From: Nocardia transvalensis
GTDB lineage: Bacteria; Actinomycetota; Actinomycetes; Mycobacteriales; Mycobacteriaceae
Length of the DNA stretch: 64,000 bases
NCBI RefSeq assembly: GCF_015477765.1
Contig: NZ_JADLQQ010000011.1
Location: 208,855 to 272,854, forward strand
Direction of reading: 5' to 3'
The notes beneath the pieces are model-generated. The model was not told the DNA's origin and did no database searches. It was given only the letters and a program-made list of their open reading frames with translations. Of this stretch, positions 52,541-60,489 are shown in pieces. How positions within the stretch are numbered: the first letter of the stretch is position 1; each line of letters opens with the position of its first letter. Made by a program: the position numbers and the translations under genes.

Positions 52541-52630
52541 TCCGCCTCCCCGCGTCTTCAGGCCATACAAGTTGATTGCCACGCAATCTGGTCACAGGTC
52601 CTACGTCTGTGCCGAGCAGAGTTCCGGGCG
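52541..52630. repeat. Dispersed ~88-bp repeat, copy 2
   Basis: Second copy of the element at 38480-38566, in the same orientation. It runs from the ribosome site of the hydrolase gene (- strand) to 25 bases before mhuD (+ strand), so it fills the whole divergent promoter region between them. Confidence 0.7.
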
Positions 52631-52641
52631 CGCCGCTAGCT

Positions 52642-52647
52642 TAGTCT
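52642..52647 (+). promoter_or_regulatory. -10 element of a leaderless mhuD promoter
   Basis: TAGTCT lies seven bases before the mhuD ATG, and no ribosome site is present. Transcription would start at or next to the ATG. Confidence 0.45.
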
Positions 52648-52654
52648 TGTGGCT

Positions 52655-52966
52655 ATGGCTGTTGTGAAGATCAATGCGATCGAGGTGCCCGAGGGTGCGG
52701 GGCCCGAGTTGGAGAAGCGGTTCGCCAATCGGGCGCATGCCGTGGAGAATTCGCCCGGATTTCTCGGGTTCCAGTTGTTGCGGCCGGTGGCCGGGGACAA
52801 TCGGTACTTCGTTGTGACGCAGTGGGATTCGGAGGAATCCTTCGCGGCGTGGCGGGACGGTCCGGCGAAGCAGGCGCATGCCGGTCAGGCCGACCGCAAG
52901 CCGGTGTCGACGGGCGCGTCGCTGCTGGAGTTCGAGGTCGTGCTGGACGTGCCGGGTAAGGGCTGA
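52655..52966 (+). CDS. mhuD: Heme-degrading monooxygenase MhuD
   Basis: A 103-residue ABM-fold enzyme matching M. tuberculosis MhuD (Rv3592) nearly throughout: VVKINAIEVPEGAGPELEKR, AHAVENSPGFLGFQLLRPV and LLEFEVVLDVPG. The catalytic Asn is residue 7 if translation starts at ATG 52655 (M-A-V-V-K-I-N), the haem-ligand His is in KQAHAGQ and the key Trp in SFAAWRDG. It opens haem to mycobilins and releases iron without CO. A GTG two codons earlier is less likely. Confidence 0.92.
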   Translation: MAVVKINAIEVPEGAGPELEKRFANRAHAVENSPGFLGFQLLRPVAGDNRYFVVTQWDSEESFAAWRDGPAKQAHAGQADRKPVSTGASLLEFEVVLDVPGKG

Positions 52967-52968
52967 CC

Positions 52969-55692
52969 TCACCTGGGCCGGGTGTTGACGTCGAGTTCTC
53001 GCAGGCCCGGGTGGGCATTCGGGTCGGCGCCGGTCACCTGGATCCGCACGTAGCGGGCGTTGGTGGGCTCGACCAGATCGCCGGTCGGCGTGGTCGACAC
53101 CGCCGTCCAAGTGCGGTTGTCGGCGGAGACCGAGACCTGCGTCGCGGCCGGTGCCGGTTGGGTCCAGCTCGACACCACCCGCGTCACGACGGCCTCCGCG
53201 CCGAGATCGACGGTGAGGTCGGCCTGCGCGGCGTCGGGCCGCCAGCTGGTGGCACCTTCGCCGTCGACCGCGGCCTCGGCGTACTGGCCCGGCTCCTCGC
53301 TGCTGGCGGTGACCGTCTTGCATTGCGCGGCATCGTCGGTCGGCGCGAGATCGGGTCGGCGCGTGGGCAATTCCAGCACCGCCCCCGAATCGACCTGGCG
53401 CACCTCGGTTCCGGGTCCGGTGTCGACCGGCAGCGGCGCCCCGGATTTCAGCGTGACGGTCGTGCGCTGGGCGCCGACGGTCACATCGAAAACACGTCCC
53501 TGCCACCGCAACCCGTGGATGGTGACCCCATCGCTCAGCCGCGGCGGCAGCAGCGGTTCCAGCCGCACCCGATCCTCGTGGAAGCGCAGCCCCGCCAGGC
53601 CGTTGGTGAACTCCTGAACGTATCCGCCCGCCAGCGTGGTGAAGTTGAACGCCGGTGAGCCCGCCAACGGGTCGTGGGCGCCCGCCTTCTCCCCGCGGGC
53701 CTCGGCGAACTGACCGAACGGTTCGCGCGCGAACGGACGCCCGGAGCGATCCACATAGGTGCCGACCGCGCAGCCCGGTTCGCCCAAGTCCGCGGCATCG
53801 ATCGCGTGCACCGAATCGGTCATCGCCGGACCGTCCGGATCGGTGCGTTCGGCGTAGAACTCGAGCGTCTTCGCGGCGACGTCCTCGGGCATGGGCCATT
53901 CCAGCGGATATTGCAGCAATACCGTGTCCGCCTGTTTGATCTGCGTTCCGCGGTAGCCGTCGTACTGCAGGAAGACGCCGTTGGCGGGGTCGAAGGGCAT
54001 GCGCAGGTGATCGGCGATCGCGGTCCAGGTCGGCGGTGCCGGTTGGCCGACGATCCGGGCCGCCTCGGTGGCGTTGCGAAGGGCCTCCGCCGCAACGGCA
54101 TTGGTGTAGACCCCGTCGTCGACGCCATTGCTGTATTCGTCGGGCCCGGCGACATTGCGGATGGAATAGCTGCCGTCCGGATTGGGCGTCGCACGCGCGG
54201 CCCAGAATTCGGCCAGGGCGGACATGATCGGCCAGCCGCGGTCGCGCAGATAGCCGGTGTCCTTGGTGGCCAGGTAGTACTGCCAGGCCGCGAGCGAGAT
54301 ATCGCCCTGCAGATGGATCTGGGTCACGCAGTGCGGTGGTGACCAACTGTGGCATTCGGAGTTCAAATCGCCCGTGTCGGCGCTGGTCCAGGGATAGAAG
54401 GCGCCCGGATATCCGAGTAGCCGCGCATTCTCCTTGGCGGCGGGCAGCGTCTTGAACCGATACTCCACAACGGATTTGGCCAGCGTCGGCGCCAATTGCA
54501 GTAGCCCCGGGTACATCCAGATGTCGGCGTCCCAGAAGATGAGACCGGCGTAGTTGTCGCTGCTCAACCCCGTGGGCGAAATGCTGTTGTCCTGCTGGGG
54601 ATTGGTCGCCGAATACAGCGAATACAGAGCCGCGCGAACCCAGCGCTGTACATCGTCGTGCCCGCGGACCTCGATATCGGACGACCACAGCGACCGCCAT
54701 GCCTCGGCATGTGCGGCAAGCACATCCGACCACCCACGTCGAGCGATCCGATGGGCGGCATCGGTCGCCGCGCGAGCCGGATCCGCGGCGGTGAGACCGG
54801 TGTCGACACCGACGAATTTCGTCACCTCGTAGGACTTGCCCGACTCCACGTCCAGTGTCGCCTGCTGGCTGCCGTTCTGCTGGTGCACCGAGGCATCGCC
54901 CACCGAGAGCACCGAGGCCACATTTCCGGCGATATTCGTTGTCTTGGTGCGGAATCCCAGGGATGTGGTGGTGTTGTCCGGGGTCGTGATCCCGGTCTGG
55001 TCCAAGCGGCGTGCGCCTGCCATATCCAACAGGCCGGTCACGGTGGCCTGCCCATCCCAGTGCGGGGTGAGAGTGAGATGCACCGCGGCGGCGTGCTGAT
55101 CGCCCCGGTCGGCGATCACGTCGTAGACCAGGTCGGTGGCCCGCCCGTCCTGCGTCGTCCAGGTCAGCGTGGTGCGCACCAGACCGCAGCGCAGATATTC
55201 GGTCTGCCGGAAGTTCGTGACCTGCGCGGGTGCCGTTGCGGGGGAATATGTTTCCGCACCGACCCCGACCAGCAGTGTGGACCAGTTGGGCAGGGCGGCG
55301 GCCACCTCGCGCCCGTCGGCGAGACCCGGCTCGGCACCGTACAACCCCGCGACGAAAGCGCCGTCGTAACGGGGTGTGTACAGCGGCCAGCCGGTCCGTT
55401 CACCGGTCTGCACATATCCCATGCCCGCCGGTGGCACCCGCAGGCCCAGATAGCCGTTGCCCACGAAGGGGTGTTTGTCGTAGGACCCGGCATAGGCATC
55501 CGAGAAGGGAGCCCATTCGGCTCTGTCGGAGACGTTGTCCCCCGGGCACGGCTGGGCCTGCGGCGAGTCGCCGTTGCCGGATCGCACCGCGACCAGAATC
55601 GCTGCGACCACCAGCACGACCACGACCGCCGCGACGATACCGATCAGCAGCCGAGTATGGCGGCCGATGAACTGTCGCGCAGTTGACGCCAC
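52969..55692 (-). CDS. Membrane-anchored GH65 glycosidase with discoidin-like domain (trehalase-like)
   Basis: A 907-residue secreted or anchored enzyme. A membrane segment spans about residues 13-37. A GH65 N-terminal beta-sandwich follows (GNGYLGLRVPPAG), then an (alpha/alpha)6 catalytic barrel with FWDADIWMYPGLLQL and NVAGPDEYSNGVDDGVYTN, which holds the likely catalytic Glu. A F5/8-type C (discoidin/CBM32) domain lies at about 780-905 (TASSEEPGQYAEAAVDG; RYVRIQVTGAD). It resembles acid trehalases of the ATH1 type; other alpha-disaccharides are possible. The stop lies two bases from the end of mhuD (convergent). GTG start. Confidence 0.85.
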   Translation of the reverse strand: MASTARQFIGRHTRLLIGIVAAVVVVLVVAAILVAVRSGNGDSPQAQPCPGDNVSDRAEWAPFSDAYAGSYDKHPFVGNGYLGLRVPPAGMGYVQTGERTGWPLYTPRYDGAFVAGLYGAEPGLADGREVAAALPNWSTLLVGVGAETYSPATAPAQVTNFRQTEYLRCGLVRTTLTWTTQDGRATDLVYDVIADRGDQHAAAVHLTLTPHWDGQATVTGLLDMAGARRLDQTGITTPDNTTTSLGFRTKTTNIAGNVASVLSVGDASVHQQNGSQQATLDVESGKSYEVTKFVGVDTGLTAADPARAATDAAHRIARRGWSDVLAAHAEAWRSLWSSDIEVRGHDDVQRWVRAALYSLYSATNPQQDNSISPTGLSSDNYAGLIFWDADIWMYPGLLQLAPTLAKSVVEYRFKTLPAAKENARLLGYPGAFYPWTSADTGDLNSECHSWSPPHCVTQIHLQGDISLAAWQYYLATKDTGYLRDRGWPIMSALAEFWAARATPNPDGSYSIRNVAGPDEYSNGVDDGVYTNAVAAEALRNATEAARIVGQPAPPTWTAIADHLRMPFDPANGVFLQYDGYRGTQIKQADTVLLQYPLEWPMPEDVAAKTLEFYAERTDPDGPAMTDSVHAIDAADLGEPGCAVGTYVDRSGRPFAREPFGQFAEARGEKAGAHDPLAGSPAFNFTTLAGGYVQEFTNGLAGLRFHEDRVRLEPLLPPRLSDGVTIHGLRWQGRVFDVTVGAQRTTVTLKSGAPLPVDTGPGTEVRQVDSGAVLELPTRRPDLAPTDDAAQCKTVTASSEEPGQYAEAAVDGEGATSWRPDAAQADLTVDLGAEAVVTRVVSSWTQPAPAATQVSVSADNRTWTAVSTTPTGDLVEPTNARYVRIQVTGADPNAHPGLRELDVNTRPR

Positions 55693-55890
55693 GTTCGCCA
55701 GAGTGCCACAACTCGACCGACCGGTGCGACGACATCAGCCCGAACTACACATTTCGGTTATGGTTGCCGCCCACAGTGACCGATTTCCGCCATATAACCA
55801 CGGCGCCTCGTTGCTCGCCGAACCGTTGACGATGGTGGTCGCCAACGGATTCGGCGAGCGATGTCGAGCCGGTACCCGGCGACCGGTTCG

Positions 55891-56334
55891 TCAGGACTCG
55901 AAACTGGCGTCCAGCTCGATGGTGTCGACGCCGGCCAGCGCCTTACTCACCGGGCAGCCCGCCTTGGCGGCCTCGGCGGCCTGCTGGAAGGCGGCGGCAT
56001 CGATGCCCGATGCCTTGCCGCGAACGGTCAGCTTGATCTTGCCGATGCGGAACCCGCCCGCCGGATCCGGGCCCAGGGTCACATCGGCGCCGACATCCAG
56101 GCTCTGCACCGTGCCACCGGCATTGCCGATCTGGGCCGAGAGCGCCATCGCGTAGCAGGACGAGTGCGCGGCGGCGATCAGCTCCTCGGGGCTGGTGGTG
56201 CCGTCGGCGGTCTCGGCACTCCGCTTGGGGAACGACACATCGAACTTGCCGACCCCGGAGCTGGCCAGTTCGACCTGACCGGAGCCGTCCTGCAGTCCCC
56301 CGCTCCAAGCGGTACGCGCGGTACGTGTTGGCAT
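55891..56334 (-). CDS. OsmC-family peroxiredoxin-like protein
   Basis: A 147-residue OsmC/Ohr-fold protein. The two reactive cysteines are in AAAHSSCYAMAL (about residue 60) and AKAGCPVSKAL (about 126), with TSPEELIAAAH just before the first. It reduces organic hydroperoxides with a dithiol donor. ATG 56334 is chosen because AAAGGACAGTG stands directly upstream; GTG 56337 is adjacent. The 198 bases between it and the GH65 gene hold no supported gene. Confidence 0.85.
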   Translation of the reverse strand: MPTRTARTAWSGGLQDGSGQVELASSGVGKFDVSFPKRSAETADGTTSPEELIAAAHSSCYAMALSAQIGNAGGTVQSLDVGADVTLGPDPAGGFRIGKIKLTVRGKASGIDAAAFQQAAEAAKAGCPVSKALAGVDTIELDASFES

Positions 56335-56415
56335 CACTGTCCTTTCACAGTTGGGATAGGTCGCCGTCCCGATCGAACCTACCCGCTCCCGCGGGTTTGG
56401 TGAGGCGGCCGCAAG

Positions 56416-56638
56416 ATTCCGGCCCAGAACATGCCGGAATGACGAGGAGGGCCGACCTCCTCGTCATTCCGAACGAGCCCGCCCTCGCTGTTCCGGGCGG
56501 GCCCGCCCCCCTTCGCCTTCCGGCCGAGCCCCCTTATCGGGAGGCCCACCCCTCAGCCTTCCGGCGGGGCCATACCTCGCCATTCGGCGGACCGCCCTGG
56601 TCCTTCCGGCGGGCCATGCCTTTCACCTTCCGGCCGGA
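56416..56638. repeat. Repeat-rich gap: REP-like hairpin, 16-bp perfect stem and degenerate array
   Basis: The 305 bases between the OsmC gene and the ABC-2 permease gene hold three things. A fourth REP-like hairpin is at 56416-56440 (ATTCCGGC, 9-nt loop, GCCGGAAT). A perfect 16-bp stem with a 5-nt loop is at 56435-56471 (arms CGGAATGACGAGGAGG and its complement). Between 56486 and 56638 lie about six degenerate units built on CCTTCCGGCNGGNCC. No gene is supported here; the perfect stem may act as a terminator. Confidence 0.6.
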
Positions 56639-56639
56639 A

Positions 56640-57497
56640 TCAGGTCATATCGCGTTGCCGGATCAGCCAGGCCGTCGCCGCGACGAAGGCGACGGCGTAG
56701 GCACCGAGGACGGTGAACGACACTGGGCGGGAAAGGATGTCGAGCACGCCCGGGGTGGCCTGGCCCTGGACCGTGCGCATCGCGCCCGCCAGGGAACCGG
56801 CGGCGGTGCCGGGCAGGTGGTCGGTGACCGCCCGGATCGGGGAGAAGATCGCCGCGACGCCGCGCAGCAGGTTCTCCACCACCAGCACCCAGACCAGGCC
56901 CAGGCCGACGGCCAGTGCGGGGCCGCGAGCGATCGCGCCGATCACCGCACCCGCCAGCGTCCACATGCCGAGAATGGCTGTGCCGGTGACGATTCCGAGC
57001 AGCGTACGACCGGCCGAGGGCAGGGCCAGCGACTGGTGCTGCACCGCTCCGATCACCGCCGCCACCCCGAGGTCGATCGCGAAGGCCAGGCACACCAGCG
57101 CGATCACCACGATCACCAGGGACACCACACTGCCGCCGATCACGCTCATCCGCGAAGGGCCTTGTGTCAGAGCGGTTTTCCAGGTTCCCCAGCCGTAGCC
57201 GCTGCCGACGGTCAGCGCGCCCAGCACCAGGATCAGCGCCCCGCCGAACATCGCCATGCCCTGGGTGAACACCTCCGGCACCGCGGCCGGAAGCATCTGC
57301 CGCAGCAGCACGTCGCGGGGCAGACCGTTCGACATCCGGGTGCTGTCACCCGAGGTGTAGGCCAAATAGTTGAACAGATAGGCGAAGGTGAGATTCAACA
57401 GAATCCACGTGCCGATCAGAATCCACAGTGCCGGCCACTTGCGCAACCGGGCGAATTCCGCCCGGGTGCCGGCCCACAGATCTCGCACCGTCGTCAT
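56640..57497 (-). CDS. ABC-2 type exporter permease
   Basis: A 285-residue protein with six hydrophobic segments, beginning MTTVRDLWAGTRAEFARLRKWPALWIL and ending AFVAATAWLIRQRDM, a typical ABC-2 permease layout. SGYGWGTWKTALTQGPSR between helices 2 and 3 is the family's cytoplasmic motif region. With the ATPase encoded just upstream it should export a lipid, peptide or drug. Its ATG overlaps the ATPase stop (ATGA). Confidence 0.85.
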   Translation of the reverse strand: MTTVRDLWAGTRAEFARLRKWPALWILIGTWILLNLTFAYLFNYLAYTSGDSTRMSNGLPRDVLLRQMLPAAVPEVFTQGMAMFGGALILVLGALTVGSGYGWGTWKTALTQGPSRMSVIGGSVVSLVIVVIALVCLAFAIDLGVAAVIGAVQHQSLALPSAGRTLLGIVTGTAILGMWTLAGAVIGAIARGPALAVGLGLVWVLVVENLLRGVAAIFSPIRAVTDHLPGTAAGSLAGAMRTVQGQATPGVLDILSRPVSFTVLGAYAVAFVAATAWLIRQRDMT

Positions 57498-58396
57498 TGC
57501 GGCGCCTCCGATTTCGTCATCTCGAAAAAGACTTCTTCCAGGGATCTTTCGTCGGTGCGCAGCTCCAGCAGGTCCGCGCCCGCCTCGATCACCGCGCGTG
57601 CCACCTTGGGCGCCGTTGCCACATCGGCATCGACTCTGATGCCGGCGGCGGTCAGCAACGCGGTGCGATCGCCCACCACCCGGCGCACGGCCGGATACGC
57701 CAACTCCACCGGCTCGGCCCGCAGGAACAGCGTTGCCGCTCCCCGCAATTCGCTGACCGTCGCCTGAGTGAGCAGGCGGCCCTGCGAGATGACGCCGACG
57801 CGGTCGCATATCTCCTGCACCTCGCTGAGCAGGTGAGACGACAGCACGACGGTGTGCCCGTCGGCGGCGAGCCCGGTAATGAGCTCACGCATCTCGGCCA
57901 TACCGACCGGATCGAGCCCGTTGGTGGGTTCGTCGAGGATCAACAGGTCCGGGCGGCCGAGCAGGGCCGCGGCCACGCCGAGCCGCTGCTTCATCCCCAG
58001 CGAGTAGGCGCGGAATTTGTCGTCGCCGCGGCCGGCCAGCTTCACTTGGTGCAGCGCCTCCTCCACGTCGTCGAGGCCGCAGCCGCGATAGCGGGCCAGC
58101 ACCCGCAGGTTGTCCCGGCCGGACAGGTACGGGTAGAACCCAGGTCCCTCGATCAGCACGCCGATACGGCGCAGCGTGCGCGGATCGCCCGGCCGCCGGC
58201 CCAGCACCGTCGCCGTACCGGAGGTGGGATGGATCAGGCCGACCAGCATGCGCAGCGTGGTGGTCTTACCGGCACCGTTGGGTCCGAGGAAGCCGTAGAT
58301 CTCGCCGGTGTAAACCGTCATGTCGACGGCGTCGACGGCGGTGTGGGAGCCGTAGCATTTGGTCAGCGCCTGGGTGACCACGACGGTTTCGTTCAT
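57494..58396 (-). CDS. ATPase of the ABC-2 exporter
   Basis: A 300-residue ABC ATPase. Walker A is in GFLGPNGAGKTTTLRML, the signature is YSLGMKQRLGVAAALLG, and Walker B with the switch region is in LLILDEPTNGLDPVGMAEM and VVLSSHLLSEV. The C-terminal 80 residues are the DrrA/BcrA-type extension. A signature SLGMKQR in place of LSGGQ is common in antibiotic-export ATPases. ATG 58396 gives the standard start. It is divergent from a histidine-kinase gene across 126 bases. Confidence 0.88.
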   Translation of the reverse strand: MNETVVVTQALTKCYGSHTAVDAVDMTVYTGEIYGFLGPNGAGKTTTLRMLVGLIHPTSGTATVLGRRPGDPRTLRRIGVLIEGPGFYPYLSGRDNLRVLARYRGCGLDDVEEALHQVKLAGRGDDKFRAYSLGMKQRLGVAAALLGRPDLLILDEPTNGLDPVGMAEMRELITGLAADGHTVVLSSHLLSEVQEICDRVGVISQGRLLTQATVSELRGAATLFLRAEPVELAYPAVRRVVGDRTALLTAAGIRVDADVATAPKVARAVIEAGADLLELRTDERSLEEVFFEMTKSEAPQ

Positions 58397-58522
58397 GCCT
58401 TCGAGAATCCGCCCTCGACCGGGGCGGGACATCCGCCGCCCGACCCGATCCGGCATACGTATCCAGACGTAATTCGCCGTGGCCACGTACCGTTTGCGCG
58501 AGTACGGCGTTACCGTGCGAGT

Positions 58523-59815
58523 GTGAGTCCGACCGCTCGGCCCAATAGGCGGGATGTGCTGGTGGCGCTGGTCGTCGCCGCTGCGCAACTCGGCGCCGGG
58601 CGGATGGCGAATCTGGCCGAGGTCCGGCAAGGGGTGCCGGTGCCGGGCGTGCAAGCCTTGGACGCATTCGGGTACGGGCTTCTGATGCTCGGCCCGCTGC
58701 TGCTGGTGGTGCGGCGCGCTTACCCCCGCACCGTATTCCTGGCGACGTTGGCAATCGTCTTCACCTACTTGTACGCGGGTTACGGCTACGGGCCGATCTT
58801 CATCTCGATGGTCGTCGCCTTCCTCACCGCAGCGACGCGCGGATCACGCTGGCACACCTATCCGTTCGTGCCGCTGGGATATCTGATGCTGATGTGGCCC
58901 GCACCGACGCTGCGCGGATACGCGATCGGCGGCTGGCAGGTCATCGGGGTATTCGCCTGGCTGTGCGTGCTGATCGCGATCGCCGAGGGGATTCGCCAGC
59001 GAAAGGCGGTGCTGACGGCCCGTCGGCAGCGCGCGGAGACCGTGCGCTGCCAGCAGGAGGCCGAGCGCGAACGCGAACTGGCCCAGCGCGAACAGCGTGC
59101 CACCGAGGAGCGGCTCGCCATCGCCAGGGAACTCCATGACGTGCTCGCCCACAGCCTGTCGCTGATCAACGTGCAGTCCTCGGTGGCACTGGAACTGCTG
59201 GACCGCAAGCCCGAGCAGGCCGCCACCGCGCTGGCCGCCATCAAACAGGCCAGCCGCGATGCGCTCGACGAGGTGCACACGCTGCTGCGGTCCATCCGAG
59301 CCGGGGCGGAATCCGGTGCGGCGCCGACGAGCCCGACGACAGGCATCGCGGACCTGGATACCCTGCTCGCTCCCGCCCGGGCGGCCGGACTCACGGTCGA
59401 CACGGCCATTCGAGGCACCGTGCGGCGACTGCCCACCGTGGTCGACGTCGCCGCCGCCCGCATCGTGCAGGAGTCGCTGACCAATGCGCTGCGCCACGCA
59501 CCGGGCACCGACGCCGTTGTCGCAGTGGACTATTCACCGCACGAGCTACGGCTCACCATCGAGAACGGCCGACCCGTCGGGCCTGCGGATTCCGGCCGAG
59601 AGCAGGCCGAGAAGACAAAAGAGGGCGTCACCGGTGGAGGTCACGGAATTCCTGGAATGATCGAGCGTGCGCACGCTCTCGGCGGGGAACTGCGGGCGGG
59701 ACCGCGCGGCGACGGCGGATTTCGAGTGAGTGCGCGGTTGCCGTTGGGTTCTCCGGATTCCGACGGACGGCACCGGGCGGCCGCAGAACCGTCCACCGCA
59801 CAGGAGGATTCATGA
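58523..59815 (+). CDS. Sensor histidine kinase, DesK/NarL-partner type
   Basis: A 430-residue membrane kinase. About five hydrophobic segments fill residues 12-160, a coiled-coil follows (about 165-195, rich in R/E/Q), and the HisKA_3 phospho-acceptor is in RLAIARELHDVLAHSLSLINVQ. The ATPase domain holds VQESLTNALRHAPG and GGGHGIPGMIERAHALGGEL. It senses a signal at the membrane and phosphorylates the next gene's product. GTG 58523 stands six bases after TACCGT, suggesting a leaderless message. The stop overlaps the regulator's ATG. Confidence 0.88.
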   Translation: MSPTARPNRRDVLVALVVAAAQLGAGRMANLAEVRQGVPVPGVQALDAFGYGLLMLGPLLLVVRRAYPRTVFLATLAIVFTYLYAGYGYGPIFISMVVAFLTAATRGSRWHTYPFVPLGYLMLMWPAPTLRGYAIGGWQVIGVFAWLCVLIAIAEGIRQRKAVLTARRQRAETVRCQQEAERERELAQREQRATEERLAIARELHDVLAHSLSLINVQSSVALELLDRKPEQAATALAAIKQASRDALDEVHTLLRSIRAGAESGAAPTSPTTGIADLDTLLAPARAAGLTVDTAIRGTVRRLPTVVDVAAARIVQESLTNALRHAPGTDAVVAVDYSPHELRLTIENGRPVGPADSGREQAEKTKEGVTGGGHGIPGMIERAHALGGELRAGPRGDGGFRVSARLPLGSPDSDGRHRAAAEPSTAQEDS

Positions 59816-60474
59816 CAATCCGGGTATTGGTTGCGGACGATCAGGCGCTGGTGCGGGCCGGGTTCGTGGCGCTGCTGGACGCGCAGGACGGGATCGAGGT
59901 CGTCGGTGAGGCCGATAACGGGCAGCAGGCGTTGCGGATGACGCGGGAGTTGGTGCCCGATGTGGTGCTGATGGATATTCGGATGCCGGTGCTGGACGGG
60001 CTGTGCGCCACCCGGATGATCGCCGACGATCCCGAGCTGTCCGGCGTGAAGGTGGTCGTGCTCACCACCTTCGAGCTCGACGAGTACGTCTTCGAGGCAA
60101 TGCGTTCCGGGGCCACGGGTTTCCTCGTCAAGCACACCGAGCCCGCCGACCTGGTGAAGGCCGTGCGGGTGGTCGCCGACGGTGATGCGCTGCTGTCCCC
60201 CAGCGTCACCCGCCGCCTGGTCGCCGAATTCGCCTCCCGCGCCAAGCCGGCGCCGACCGCGACACTGTCCGATCTCACCGACCGGGAACGGGAGGTGATG
60301 GCGCTCGTGGCCGAGGGGCTGACCAATGCCGAAATCGCCGAGCGATTATTCATGAGTCCGGCCACCGCCCGCACGCATGTCAGCCGAATCCTGTTGAAGC
60401 TCAACGCCCGCGACCGTACCCAGCTGGTCGTCATGGCCTACGAATCCGGATTGGTGCGCCCCGGCTGGCAGTAG
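59812..60474 (+). CDS. Response regulator, NarL/LuxR family
   Basis: A 220-residue regulator. The receiver domain (1-120) has VLVADDQALVRAGF, the phospho-acceptor Asp in PDVVLMDIRMPVLDG, the Thr in VVLTTFELDEYVF and the Lys in GFLVKHTEP. The DNA-binding domain has LTDREREVMALVAEGLTNAEIA and SPATARTHVSRILLKL. It starts inside the kinase stop (ATGA). The divergent ABC-2 exporter is its most likely target. Confidence 0.92.
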   Translation: MTIRVLVADDQALVRAGFVALLDAQDGIEVVGEADNGQQALRMTRELVPDVVLMDIRMPVLDGLCATRMIADDPELSGVKVVVLTTFELDEYVFEAMRSGATGFLVKHTEPADLVKAVRVVADGDALLSPSVTRRLVAEFASRAKPAPTATLSDLTDREREVMALVAEGLTNAEIAERLFMSPATARTHVSRILLKLNARDRTQLVVMAYESGLVRPGWQ

Positions 60475-60489
60475 CGGCGCGAGATCCGG

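Noticed and set aside
57428..58522. N-terminal extension of the histidine kinase frame to 795 residues
   Set aside because: It is antisense to the ABC-2 genes, has shadow-like composition, and the kinase N-terminus with its membrane helices begins at GTG 58523.
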